A program made the position numbers and the translations under genes. Shown in pieces: positions 40,947 through 48,888 of a stretch of DNA of 64,000 bases (the stretch's first letter is position 1; each line of letters opens with the position of its first letter). This DNA comes from Bradyrhizobium sp. LTSP849 (GTDB lineage Bacteria > Pseudomonadota > Alphaproteobacteria > Rhizobiales > Xanthobacteraceae): positions 1 to 64,000 of the forward strand of contig NZ_JYMR01000038.1 in NCBI RefSeq assembly GCF_000938255.1. The letters are read 5' to 3'. The notes below the pieces were generated by a model, which was not told the DNA's origin, made no database searches, and saw only the letters and a list, made by a program, of their open reading frames with translations.

Positions 40947-41368
40947 TTGTCGATGCGCTTTTGATGGCGGCCGCCCTCGAATGCCGTGCTCAGGAACTCT
41001 TCGACGCATTCTTTCGCCACCGCCTCGCCGATCATCCGTCCGCCCATCGCCAAGACATTCGCGTCATTGTGCTGGCGGCACAGCCGCGCGCCCGTGACAT
41101 CATGGACGAGCGCGCAACGAATATGCGCATGGCGGTTGGCCGCGATCGAGATGCCGATGCCTGATCCGCAGATCAGAATGCCACGTGCGGCCTTGCCGTC
41201 CCTGATGGCGTCGGCGAGCTTACCGGCGAAATCGGGATAGTCGACGGACTCGGCGCTATCAGTGCCCAAGTCCAGCCACGCGACATCGGGCAGAGCGACT
41301 TTCAGGGCTTCCTTGAGGGCAAAGCCCCCGTGATCACAGGCAATGGCGACGGTATCGAGCACTTCCAT
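40931..41368 (-). CDS. rpiB: Ribose-5-phosphate isomerase B
   Basis: A 145-residue isomerase interconverting ribose 5-phosphate and ribulose 5-phosphate (RpiB/LacAB family). ACDHGGFALK lies at residues 10-19, the catalytic cysteine is C67 in ILICGSGIGISIAAN, and the histidine is H100 in CRQHNDANVLAMGGRM. The ATG at 41368 has GAGG just upstream. It lies directly downstream of tRNA-Gly and may be read from the same promoter. Confidence 0.95.
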   Translation of the reverse strand: MEVLDTVAIACDHGGFALKEALKVALPDVAWLDLGTDSAESVDYPDFAGKLADAIRDGKAARGILICGSGIGISIAANRHAHIRCALVHDVTGARLCRQHNDANVLAMGGRMIGEAVAKECVEEFLSTAFEGGRHQKRIDKLGSC

Positions 41369-41395
41369 GCCCTCAGGATGCACTATGCAGGGATT

Positions 41396-41469
41396 TGGAG
41401 CGGGCGAAGGGAATCGAACCCTCGTATGCAGCTTGGGAAGCTGCCGTTCTACCATTGAACTACGCCCGC
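41396..41469 (-). tRNA. tRNA-Gly(CCC)
   Basis: Starting at 41469 on the minus strand, GCGGGCG pairs with CGCCCGC to form the acceptor stem. The anticodon loop is TTCCCAA between GCAGC and GCTGC, giving anticodon CCC. The T arm is GAGGG-TTCGATT-CCCTT, and CCA is encoded at 41398-41396. It is close in sequence to the E. coli glyU product. Confidence 0.97.
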
Positions 41470-41645
41470 GGATGCGCAGTAGCCGACGCCTGCCCTGATT
41501 AGCCGAGACGGCGTCCGGCGCCAAGCGCTTTGGCGCGCCCGGCCGGACGGTTGTTAACGTCCTGGTAAGATTCCAGGTGCGCCGGATTGTGGCAGTGTTA
41601 TGATCTTGTGTCTGGGGAGAAACCTGCACTGAGTGGGGCGTGTGC

Positions 41646-42224
41646 ATGGTGGGGCGTAGCTACGCGATATTCGACACGGCCATAGGCCGGTGCGGCGTCG
41701 TCTGGAGCAGTTCCGGCGTCGTGGCCGTGCAATTGCCGGAGGCGCGGGAGATCGACACCCGACGCCGGATCTTTCAGGTCCATCCCGAGGCGCGCGAGCA
41801 GCCGCTTCCGCTCAATGCCGAGCTTGCGATCGAGGGCATCGCAACGTTGCTGCAAGGCAGCGATCCCGACTTTTCCGACGTCAGCCTCGATGCCAGCGGC
41901 GTGCCCGCCTTCAACCGGCGGGTCTATGAGTACGCCTGCACGATTCCGCGCGGGGAGACCCGCACCTATCTTGAGATCGCCAAGGCATTGGGCGCTTCCG
42001 GCGCCGCGCATTCGGTGGCGCAGGCGATCTCGCGAAATCCCTATATGCTCATCGTGCCCTGCCACCGAGTGCTGGAGGCCGGCAGCTATGCCGACCGGAT
42101 CTCGCCTTATGGCGGGGTGATCTCCAAGCGGCGATTGCTCTCGCTGGAGGGCGCGCATCCCATCGCCAGCAAGACCCTGTTCGAGGTGCTGCTGCCCGTT
42201 GCTCCGCCGCGCTCCCCCACCTAG
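41646..42224 (+). CDS. ogt: Methylated-DNA--protein-cysteine methyltransferase
   Basis: A 192-residue Ogt-type suicide repair protein that removes methyl groups from O6-methylguanine. The active site is IVPCHRVLEAG with the acceptor cysteine near residue 136. RGETRTYLEIAKALG forms the DNA-binding helix-turn-helix upstream. The ATG at 41646 is preferred to a GTG two codons earlier. An AraC regulator starts ten bases after its stop. Confidence 0.93.
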   Translation: MVGRSYAIFDTAIGRCGVVWSSSGVVAVQLPEAREIDTRRRIFQVHPEAREQPLPLNAELAIEGIATLLQGSDPDFSDVSLDASGVPAFNRRVYEYACTIPRGETRTYLEIAKALGASGAAHSVAQAISRNPYMLIVPCHRVLEAGSYADRISPYGGVISKRRLLSLEGAHPIASKTLFEVLLPVAPPRSPT

Positions 42225-42233
42225 ATAGGTGGC

Positions 42234-43073
42234 ATGGATGCGATCAGGCTGCTGACCACTCAGTCGATGACAGTCTCCGAGTTTCGCTGCGATGCGGGAC
42301 CGGGCGACGAGCCGTTTGCCGAATGTCGCCTGGGTCACTCCATCGCCTATGTCCGCTCGGGAAGCTTTGGTTGCCATTGCCGCGCCGGCTTCTTCGAGCT
42401 GGTGGCGGGCTCGCTGCTGGTCGGCGCCCCCGGCGACGAATACACCTGCACGCATGAGCATGTCAGCGGCGACGTCTGCCTGTCGTTCTTCTTCAGCGAG
42501 GATCTCGTCGATGCCCTGGGCGGGCGCCGCGAGCTCTGGCAGGTCGGCGCGACGCCGCCGCTCCCCGAGCTCATGGTGCTCGGCGAGCTTGCGCAAGCGG
42601 CAGCAGATGGCAACAGCGATCTCGGCCTCGACGAGGTCGGCCAGATTTTTGCGGGCCGCTTTGTCGATGTGGTCTCGGGCAAGCCGCGCAAGCGGCCTGC
42701 GCCCACCGCGCGCGATCGCCGCCGCGCGGTCGAGGGCGCATTGTGGATCGACGAGAATTCGCCTGCCGAGATCGACCTCGAACAGGCCGCGCGGCAGGCG
42801 GACCTGAGCCCGTTCCATTTCCTGCGGCTGTTCTCGAATGTGCTCGGCGTCACCCCGCATCAATATCTGGTGCGCTCGCGGCTGCGGCATGCGGCGCGGC
42901 TGCTCGCTGACGACGACATCGCGATCACCGATATCGCCTACGACGTTGGCTTCGGCGACCTCTCCAACTTCGTCCGCACGTTTCATCGCGCCGCCGGCGT
43001 GTCGCCGACGAAGTTCCGGCAAGCCTCAAAGGGCAAGCGCAAGATTCTCCAAGAGCATCTCACCCTCAACTGA
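42234..43073 (+). CDS. AraC-family transcriptional regulator
   Basis: A 279-residue regulator. The C-terminal two helix-turn-helix domain (about residues 178-270) has IDLEQAARQADLSPFHFLRL and ITDIAYDVGFGDLSNFVRTF. The N-terminal half is a cupin-like sensor with several cysteines (CRLG, GCHCRAG, YTCTHEH, VCLSF). It could answer to metal, thiol or alkylating stress. It lies between ogt and a VOC protein and may control both. Confidence 0.9.
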   Translation: MDAIRLLTTQSMTVSEFRCDAGPGDEPFAECRLGHSIAYVRSGSFGCHCRAGFFELVAGSLLVGAPGDEYTCTHEHVSGDVCLSFFFSEDLVDALGGRRELWQVGATPPLPELMVLGELAQAAADGNSDLGLDEVGQIFAGRFVDVVSGKPRKRPAPTARDRRRAVEGALWIDENSPAEIDLEQAARQADLSPFHFLRLFSNVLGVTPHQYLVRSRLRHAARLLADDDIAITDIAYDVGFGDLSNFVRTFHRAAGVSPTKFRQASKGKRKILQEHLTLN

Positions 43074-43131
43074 CTAGGTTCGTCTCCGGCGCGCGCCACC
43101 ACACAGGCGCGCATTGCAAATGGAGACGATC

Positions 43132-43491
43132 ATGTACGACCACATCGGACTGCGCGTTGCCGACCTCGACGCCGCCACGCGCTTCTACACCGCGGCGCTG
43201 GCGCCGCTCGGCTACGTCCTGTGTTCGAGCGGCGATGGCTATGCCGGCTTCGGACCGAAGGACGCGCCGGCGCTCTGGCTGCATCTGAACAAGGGACGCA
43301 AAGCCGACGGCGCGCACATCGCGTTTCGCGCCGGGGATCATGACGCGGTGAAGGCATTTCACAGCGAAGGCCTGAAGAGCGGTGGCCGCGACAATGGCGG
43401 CGCAGGGCCGCGCAAGGATTACAGCCCGACCTACTACGCGGCGTTTTTGATCGATCCCGATGGCAACAATGTCGAGGCGGTTTGTGTGTGA
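43132..43491 (+). CDS. VOC-family (glyoxalase-like) protein
   Basis: A 119-residue glyoxalase/dioxygenase-fold protein with one beta-alpha-beta-beta-beta repeat pair. MYDHIGLRVADLDAATRFYT provides the first metal histidine and IDPDGNNVEAVCV the terminal glutamate. LWLHLNKG and GAHIAFRAGDHDAVKAFH lie between them. The ATG at 43132 follows GGAG by seven bases. It follows the AraC gene and is a likely target of it. The substrate is unknown. Confidence 0.9.
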   Translation: MYDHIGLRVADLDAATRFYTAALAPLGYVLCSSGDGYAGFGPKDAPALWLHLNKGRKADGAHIAFRAGDHDAVKAFHSEGLKSGGRDNGGAGPRKDYSPTYYAAFLIDPDGNNVEAVCV

Positions 43492-43513
43492 GGCTCGCCA
43501 CGCGCGCGAATTC

Positions 43514-43638
43514 GTAGGGTGGGCAAAGCGACTTGTCCGCCGTAGCTCGGAGAGCGAAGGCGGAAGCGTGCCCACCAATCGCACGCGACAATGTCGATGA
43601 ATGGTGGGCACGGCGCTTTGCGCCTTTGCCCACCCTAC
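43514..43638. repeat. Palindromic repeat, family II (extended)
   Basis: The outer arms GTAGGGTGGGCAAAGCGACT and GCGCCTTTGCCCACCCTAC match the other family II copies. The left arm holds an extra segment (TGTCCGCCGTAGCTCGGAGA) not found at 21817 or 50102. Confidence 0.85.
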
Positions 43639-43663
43639 TCACTCAATCAAGGACACTTCCTCC

Positions 43664-44065
43664 ATGGCCTCCATACACAACGACGTTCCCCTCAACACAC
43701 CCGCGGACAAAGTCTGGGACGCGGTGCGTGACTTCGGCGCGCTGCACGAGCGGCTGGCGCCGGGCTTCGTCACCGCCTGCACGCTCGACGGCGATGCCCG
43801 CGTCGTCACCTTCGCCAACGGCTCGGTGGCGCGCGAGGTGCTGGTCGATTGCGATGATGCGCGGCAGCGGCTGGTCTATGCGATCAACAGCGAGCGCTTG
43901 AAGCACTACAGCGCCTCGGTTCAGGTGATTGCCGAGGGCAAGGCAAGCTGCCGCCTGGTCTGGATCATAGACATGCTGCCGAACGAGCTTGCGCCTTACG
44001 TCCAGGAGCAGACCAAGGAGGCGGTGATCGCCATGCACAAGGCATTTCCGCCGGCCGCTACGTGA
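43664..44065 (+). CDS. SRPBCC-family protein
   Basis: A 133-residue START-like protein of the polyketide cyclase/dehydrase type. It begins MASIHNDVPLNTPADKVWDA and continues with FVTACTLDGDARVVTFANG, then SASVQVIAEGKASCRLVW and a C-terminal helix EQTKEAVIAMHKAF. The fold binds hydrophobic ligands. The ligand is unknown. The gene follows a family II repeat and has no operon partner. Confidence 0.85.
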   Translation: MASIHNDVPLNTPADKVWDAVRDFGALHERLAPGFVTACTLDGDARVVTFANGSVAREVLVDCDDARQRLVYAINSERLKHYSASVQVIAEGKASCRLVWIIDMLPNELAPYVQEQTKEAVIAMHKAFPPAAT

Positions 44066-44165
44066 TCTTCCTCACAGAGTGCTGCCCGCATCGGCCGTAA
44101 CCATGCCGGCGTGCGTCCCGTTGGCTCCGCCCTCCCGGCTGAGCCACGCACGCGAGGAGCATGCC

Positions 44166-44576
44166 ATGAGAGGTGCAGCAAAGTTGATCTGCCAGGCAGC
44201 CGCCGTGCTGCTGCTGTTTTCGGTCGCGAGCACGCCGGCGAAGGCGCAGTTTCTCGGCGGCGGCGGTGCCGGCGGCGGGGACATGATGACCCAGATGGCG
44301 CCGATGCTGGAGATGATGAAGGCGAAGATGGGCAAGCGCCGCTTCGCCGCGCTGATCCAGACCATGGGCCCCATGATGGAGAACGGCGGTGGCGGCCTCG
44401 GTGGCATGATGGGTGGCGGCGGCCTTGGCGGCATGATGGGCGGCATGGGCGGCGGAGACATGATGAGCATGCTCAGCAGCCCCGCGGCCGGCCAGATGAT
44501 GGCGATGCTCCCGCAAATGATGAGCATGGCCAATTTCGGCGGCGGAGGCGGCCATCGCCGCCACAAGCATCACTAG
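44166..44576 (+). CDS. Exported Met/Gly-rich protein with His tail
   Basis: A 136-residue protein with a signal peptide ending near AKAQF (residue 28). The mature chain is dominated by glycine and methionine in runs such as GGMMGGGGLGGMMGGMGGG. It also has a helix-like MLEMMKAKMGKRRFAALIQT and ends HRRHKHH. Such compositions bind soft metals or form extended periplasmic chains, so a copper or silver role is possible. No cysteine occurs in the mature part. The stop codon TAG at 44574 is the first triplet of a family VI repeat. Confidence 0.75.
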   Translation: MRGAAKLICQAAAVLLLFSVASTPAKAQFLGGGGAGGGDMMTQMAPMLEMMKAKMGKRRFAALIQTMGPMMENGGGGLGGMMGGGGLGGMMGGMGGGDMMSMLSSPAAGQMMAMLPQMMSMANFGGGGGHRRHKHH

Positions 44577-44673
44577 AGCGTTTTCGAGCGAAGTGGATAC
44601 CGGTTCGCGTAAAGAAAACGCGTCAAAACAAGAATCCAGAGTCCCGTTCCGATTCGATCGGAACGGACTCTAG
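44574..44673. repeat. Palindromic element, family VI
   Basis: TAGAGCGTTTTCGAGCGAAG at the left and GTTCCGATTCGATCGGAACG with GACTCTAG at the right form a near reverse complement of 19132-19230. The left TAG and right CTA provide the stop codons of the two genes that converge on it. Confidence 0.9.
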
Positions 44674-46115
44674 TCAGCGGCTGCCGACAAGACCGGCCTG
44701 ATCGACGGTTTGCTTTCGCGCGGACCCCAGCGCGTCAGCACCACGCTGGAGCATGACAGCAGCCCGAGCAAGACCATCGAGCTCGCGGCCAGCCAGAAGA
44801 AGTTTTGCGCGGTGGCGTCATGCGTCGACAGCCACCAGCCGGTCGCCGCGATGTAGATCAGCCGCGCGGTCTGCGCCAGCACCGGCCCGATCACCTTGGC
44901 CGCGCCTTGCGACGAGAAGTACATCGTCGAGGCAAGGCCGATGAAGGCGTAGAACGGCGCCACCGTCGACAGATATTGATGGCTGGTCGCACGCACCGTG
45001 GCGCTGTCGGTAAAAATATTGACCCAGAGATCGGGGAACAGCGCGACGAGGCAGGCGGGCGCGCCGACCGCGACGAATGCGGACGCACCTGCGATCCAGG
45101 CAATGCGCCGGGCGCGCGCGATGCGGCCGGCGCCGACCGCCATACCGATCATCGGCACCGAGGCGATGCCGAACGAGAACGCGATCGAGGTCAGCAAAAA
45201 TTCCAGCCGCGCGCCGATGCCGTAGCCGGCGAGGATCGCGGTGCCGAACTTTGCCAGCATGTGGGTGAAGATCGAGATCGTCAGCACCGATTGCAGCGGC
45301 GAGAAGCAGGCGATGGCGCCGACCTTCAGGATATCGAAGAACATCGCCCACTGAATGCGAAGCCCGCGCAGCTTCGGCACGACACGCGCGCGGCCGGAGA
45401 ACAGGTACCAGCCCATCACGCAGATATTCATGGAATAGGCGATCAGCGAACCGGCAGCGACACCGCGCATGCCGAACTGCGGCACGGGCCCGAGCCCCAG
45501 GCCCAGCGTGCCGCCAAGCACGACCTGCCAGACCGCGGAATTGAGGATCAACAGCGACGGCAGCTTCATGTTGCCGGTACCGCGCAACACGCCCGCCATG
45601 GTGTTGAGCAGCCAGGGCAGCACCGCGCCACCGAAAAATACCTGCGTGTAGGCAACCGCATGCGCCAGCACATTGCCGCGACCGCCGAGCATCTCGAGCA
45701 CCGCTGGTCCGAAGATCAGCATGCCCAGCATGAAGACCACGCCGAAGGTGATGCCGATCAGCAGCGCATGTGCCGCGAGCGTGCCGGCGCGTTCGCGATC
45801 GCCGGCGCCGAGCGCACGTGCGATGGAGGAGGCCACCGCGCCGCCCATGGCGCCGCCCGACATCGTCATGGTCAGGATCACTGTCGGAAACACCAGCGCC
45901 ATCGCGGCCAGCGCTTCCACGCCGAGACGTCCGATATACGAGGTCTCCGCGATCACCACGCAGGTGCCGGCCGACAGCGCGACCACATTGGGCCAGGCGA
46001 GGCCAAGCAGCGTGCGCAGGATCGGTCCGTCGGTCAGCGCGCTCCTCAGGGGGCGCAGAAGCGGCGGCAACGGACGTTCTTGCTCATCGACCGGGATTTC
46101 GGCGATGTCGGACAT
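44670..46115 (-). CDS. MATE-family efflux transporter
   Basis: A 481-residue inner-membrane MATE antiporter with about twelve helices and a longer loop pattern than the one at 16146. The first half starts LLGLAWPNVVALSAGTCVVI and continues with GAMGGAVASSIARALGAGD. The second half has FGIASVPMIGMAVGAGRIAR. The ATG at 46115 lies after GGAGAGGAA. It should expel toxic organic compounds or metabolites. Its stop codon lies inside the family VI element. Confidence 0.9.
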   Translation of the reverse strand: MSDIAEIPVDEQERPLPPLLRPLRSALTDGPILRTLLGLAWPNVVALSAGTCVVIAETSYIGRLGVEALAAMALVFPTVILTMTMSGGAMGGAVASSIARALGAGDRERAGTLAAHALLIGITFGVVFMLGMLIFGPAVLEMLGGRGNVLAHAVAYTQVFFGGAVLPWLLNTMAGVLRGTGNMKLPSLLILNSAVWQVVLGGTLGLGLGPVPQFGMRGVAAGSLIAYSMNICVMGWYLFSGRARVVPKLRGLRIQWAMFFDILKVGAIACFSPLQSVLTISIFTHMLAKFGTAILAGYGIGARLEFLLTSIAFSFGIASVPMIGMAVGAGRIARARRIAWIAGASAFVAVGAPACLVALFPDLWVNIFTDSATVRATSHQYLSTVAPFYAFIGLASTMYFSSQGAAKVIGPVLAQTARLIYIAATGWWLSTHDATAQNFFWLAASSMVLLGLLSCSSVVLTRWGPRESKPSIRPVLSAAAD

Positions 46116-46280
46116 TTCCTCTCCCGGGCACGAGCGCCGTTTGCGGCGCGGCAATGAGTAAGTGTGCCAATAAATTTGTTCGCGCACAGGGCGCAGCGAG
46201 GGCTTGTTAGCACGGCGCGCAGCGATTCCTCCTGCGCCACGTGCAGGAGTGCCCTGCGGCAGCGCATTTCAGTGGTGGAA

Positions 46281-47333
46281 TTACCCGATGGTCCAGACCA
46301 GCGGCGAACGGCCGCCTGCCGTCGGGCACAGGTGCACACCGATATGCCGCCCGCATCCCGCAGCGAGGCCCTCGAACAATCCCTCCAGCACCTTGGCGCA
46401 GGCGCGGTGATAGTCGGGGACGTCGTCCATCAGCTTCCAGCTCTGCTGGCGAATTTCGAACGTACCTTCGGATTGTGTCCTCTGGGCCGCATCATCCTGC
46501 GCGGCGAACAGCGCGTTGAGGAATGACGCGAACTCGCTTGCGCCGCCACGGCTCATCGACAGCGCGGCCGCGACCTCGTCAAAGTATTGCATGCCGATCA
46601 GCTTGCCGGTGAGATGCAGGAGATAGCCGGCATCCTCCGGCCCGAACAGCTGCACCATCACGGGCGCGGCGGTGCGCACATATTCCATCGCGTAGTTGCG
46701 ATAGGCTTTTTCCAGCCGCGGTTTTGGCCAGCTCGACACAGGCAATGCCGGTGCCGTCTTCGCATCGAACAGCGGCGCTTCCAGATGCCGCGCGAAGACG
46801 AGGCGTTGGTCCAGCTCGAGCGGATGGTCGTACTGATGGTAATAGCCTTCGAGCCCGTCCTGGCCGTCGACGCTCTGCTTGGTGCAGACGAAGCCGAGCC
46901 TGAGATCGCCGAGCGCGACGCCATTGTTGGCGTGCCAGCCGCGCAGCATCGCGCGCGAGACTTCGCCGGGCACGCCGCAGATCGCGGTGCCCTTCCAGAT
47001 CCAGCGCGGCGGCGGATAGCGGATCCAGGCCTTGGTGTCGCTCTCATACATGTACTCGACATGCACGCCGCCGATCCAATTGGAGAGATAGTGATATTGC
47101 GCAGCCGCGACGGCGGGCGGCAGATGGCTGAGCCCGAGCTTCTCGAGCCCTGGCAGAAAACGCTCTTGCTGCTGACGGCGAAACACGCGGAAGACGAACT
47201 CGGCCGCATCCGCCGTGCCGCGCCGCGTGACGACGGTGAGGATCAGGCCCGTGAAGTAAGCATGATAGAGATCGGCGACCGCGCGCCAGCGCTTCCATTG
47301 GGCTTCCTGCGCGGAGTCAGCTGCGGCGGTCAT
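46281..47333 (-). CDS. Conserved protein of unknown function
   Basis: A 350-residue soluble protein that I do not recognise. It has no signal peptide or membrane span. Visible features are an early helix with LYHAYFTGLILTVVTRRGTA, a middle with AAAQYHYLSNWIGGVHVEYM and KAWIRYPPPRWIWKGTAICG, a possible ligand region CTKQSVDGQDGLEGYYHQYD, and a C-terminal CGRHIGVHLCP. Many aromatic and histidine residues in the middle suggest an enzyme or haem/ligand pocket. The start at 47333 follows a weak ribosome site. It stands alone. Confidence 0.6.
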   Translation of the reverse strand: MTAAADSAQEAQWKRWRAVADLYHAYFTGLILTVVTRRGTADAAEFVFRVFRRQQQERFLPGLEKLGLSHLPPAVAAAQYHYLSNWIGGVHVEYMYESDTKAWIRYPPPRWIWKGTAICGVPGEVSRAMLRGWHANNGVALGDLRLGFVCTKQSVDGQDGLEGYYHQYDHPLELDQRLVFARHLEAPLFDAKTAPALPVSSWPKPRLEKAYRNYAMEYVRTAAPVMVQLFGPEDAGYLLHLTGKLIGMQYFDEVAAALSMSRGGASEFASFLNALFAAQDDAAQRTQSEGTFEIRQQSWKLMDDVPDYHRACAKVLEGLFEGLAAGCGRHIGVHLCPTAGGRSPLVWTIG

Positions 47334-47405
47334 ATTCGCTCCCGGCTTATTGTTTTGCCGGAGTGTGTCATTGCGAATGGGGCGGCGCAACCAACCACAC
47401 ATTGG

Positions 47406-47512
47406 CTGTCATCGCCCGGCGAAGACCGGGCGATCCAGTATCCCAGAGGCGGTTGTGATTGAGCCGAGAGGCCGCGGCGTACTGGATTCCCCGCCTACGC
47501 GGGGAATGACAG
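47406..47512. repeat. Palindromic repeat, family III
   Basis: CTGTCATCGCCCGGCGAAGA and CGCCTACGCGGGGAATGACA are the outer arms. It lies between the unknown protein gene and the dCTP deaminase gene, 73 bases upstream of the former's start. Confidence 0.85.
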
Positions 47513-47524
47513 TGGAGGATGTAG

Positions 47525-48631
47525 CTACACCCGGAAATGCTTGCTCAGCTTCAGGCCCTGCGCCTGATAGTTGGAGCCGATGCGCTGGCCGTACATGGCG
47601 TCGGGACGCGCCAGCATCTTCTCGTAAACGAGGCGGCCGACGATCTGGCCGTGCTCGAGGATGAAGGGCACTTCGCGCGAGCGCACTTCGAGCACGGCGC
47701 GCGAGCCCTGCCCGCCGGCACCGGCATAGCCGAAGCCGGGATCGAAGAAGCCGGCATAATGCACGCGGAATTCGCCGACCAGCGGATCGAATGGCACCAT
47801 CTCCGCGGCGTAGTCGGGCGGCACCTGCACGGCCTCTTTCGAGGCAAGGATATAGAACTCGCCGGGATCGAGGATCAGGCTGCCGTCGGGACGTGCGGAG
47901 ATCGGCTCCCAGAAGTCTTGCACCGAATAGCCCGAGCGACGATCGACGTCGATGACACCGGTGTGGCGCTTGGCGCGGTAGCCGACGAAGCCAGACCCCT
48001 TCTCGCCGGAGAGATCGACGGAGACGGCGACGCCGCCGGAGAGATCGGCATCGTCGATATCGACGAGACGCTCGGACGCATGCAACGCGTCGAGCTCGTC
48101 GGCATTGAGGATGGCGTCGCCGGTGCGGAAGCGCACCTGCGACAGCCGCGAACCTTCACTGACCAGTACCGGAAATGTCTTCGGGCTGATCTCGGCATAA
48201 AGCGGGCCGTGATAGCCTGCGCCGATCATGTCGAAACGACGCGTGCCGTCGGCGATCACGCGGGTGAAGACGTCGAGCCGGCCGGTGGAGCTCTTCGGGT
48301 TTGCGGCCGCAACGATCTCCGGCGGCAGCGCCAGGCTTTCCAGCAGCGGCACGATGTAGACGCAGTTGGTCTCCAGCACCGCGCCGTCACTGAGGCTGAA
48401 CTCATGCAGCTTCAATTCGTCGATGCGCTCGGCGACGGTGGCACCGGGGCCGGGCAGGAAACTCGCGCGCACGCGATAGGCGATGTCGCCGAGGCGAAGG
48501 TCGAGGCTCGCGGGCTGGATCTGGCTCTCGACGAAGTCGTAGGCAGGCAGGATGAGGCCCGCCTCCGCCATCGCCGCGATCATGCGGTCGGGCAGGATAC
48601 CATTGGCGTCGGCGGCGACCGTGAACGTCAA
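47525..48631 (-). CDS. dcd: 2'-Deoxycytidine 5'-triphosphate deaminase
   Basis: A 368-residue enzyme deaminating dCTP to dUTP for thymidylate synthesis. It is about twice the size of E. coli Dcd because two dUTPase-like halves are fused. The first half has SLDLRLGDIAYRV and NPKSSTGRLDVFTRV; the second has FYILASKEAVQVPPDYAAEM, RVHYAGFFDPGFGYAG and LEHGQIVGRLVYEKM. The start is set at a TTG (48631) with GAGGA eight bases upstream, giving the normal length. A longer open frame to 48724 adds unrelated residues. Confidence 0.9.
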   Translation of the reverse strand: MTFTVAADANGILPDRMIAAMAEAGLILPAYDFVESQIQPASLDLRLGDIAYRVRASFLPGPGATVAERIDELKLHEFSLSDGAVLETNCVYIVPLLESLALPPEIVAAANPKSSTGRLDVFTRVIADGTRRFDMIGAGYHGPLYAEISPKTFPVLVSEGSRLSQVRFRTGDAILNADELDALHASERLVDIDDADLSGGVAVSVDLSGEKGSGFVGYRAKRHTGVIDVDRRSGYSVQDFWEPISARPDGSLILDPGEFYILASKEAVQVPPDYAAEMVPFDPLVGEFRVHYAGFFDPGFGYAGAGGQGSRAVLEVRSREVPFILEHGQIVGRLVYEKMLARPDAMYGQRIGSNYQAQGLKLSKHFRV

Positions 48632-48746
48632 ACTTGGGTCCTCGTCAGGGGGCAAATGTATCCGGACATGCGGAAAATACAGCCTTTTACGGCTATCCGA
48701 TGGACGCCTTGACGAAAAGGGCATTGCGGAATATGAGCATGACTTA

Positions 48747-48803
48747 TCCCGTGGTGATTTGAGCCGGCCGGCTTGCAGCCACGTTAAATAAGTCGCTAAA
48801 CAG
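48747..48803 (+). promoter_or_regulatory. SAM-II riboswitch before metZ
   Basis: CGTGG at 48750 pairs with CCACG at 48779 as P1. The conserved words TGATTTGAG, CTTGCAG, GTTAAATAA and GTCGCTAAA follow in the order of the SAM-II aptamer consensus, in which the 3' segment folds back as a pseudoknot. SAM-II controls metA/metZ genes in alphaproteobacteria by sensing S-adenosylmethionine. Confidence 0.92.
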
Positions 48804-48855
48804 GCCGGGGACCTCTGTGATCCCGGCCCGTGGAGATATCCAGGCCGGTTTTTTT
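48803..48855 (+). terminator. Overlapping antiterminator and terminator of the metZ leader
   Basis: Three segments compete: A, GGCCGGG at 48803-48809; B, CCCGGCC at 48822-48828; C, GGCCGG at 48843-48848, followed directly by seven T residues (48849-48855). B can pair with A (no terminator) or with C (intrinsic terminator). Segment A begins right after the SAM-II aptamer. Confidence 0.85.
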
Positions 48856-48876
48856 GTGACCATTTTCGATGGTCAC
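48856..48876 (+). promoter_or_regulatory. Hairpin next to the metZ ribosome site
   Basis: GTGACCA and TGGTCAC form a perfect 7-base stem around TTTTCGA. It ends two bases before the AGGAGG of metZ (48879-48884), so it may shape translation initiation after the riboswitch decision. Confidence 0.5.
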
Positions 48877-48888
48877 GCAGGAGGTCCT

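Noticed and set aside
41512..41549. Bulged inverted repeat upstream of tRNA-Gly
   Set aside because: The CGTCCGG/CCGGACG arms with internal GCGCCAA/TTGGCGC pair only with a bulge and have no clear function; GC-rich DNA gives such structures often.
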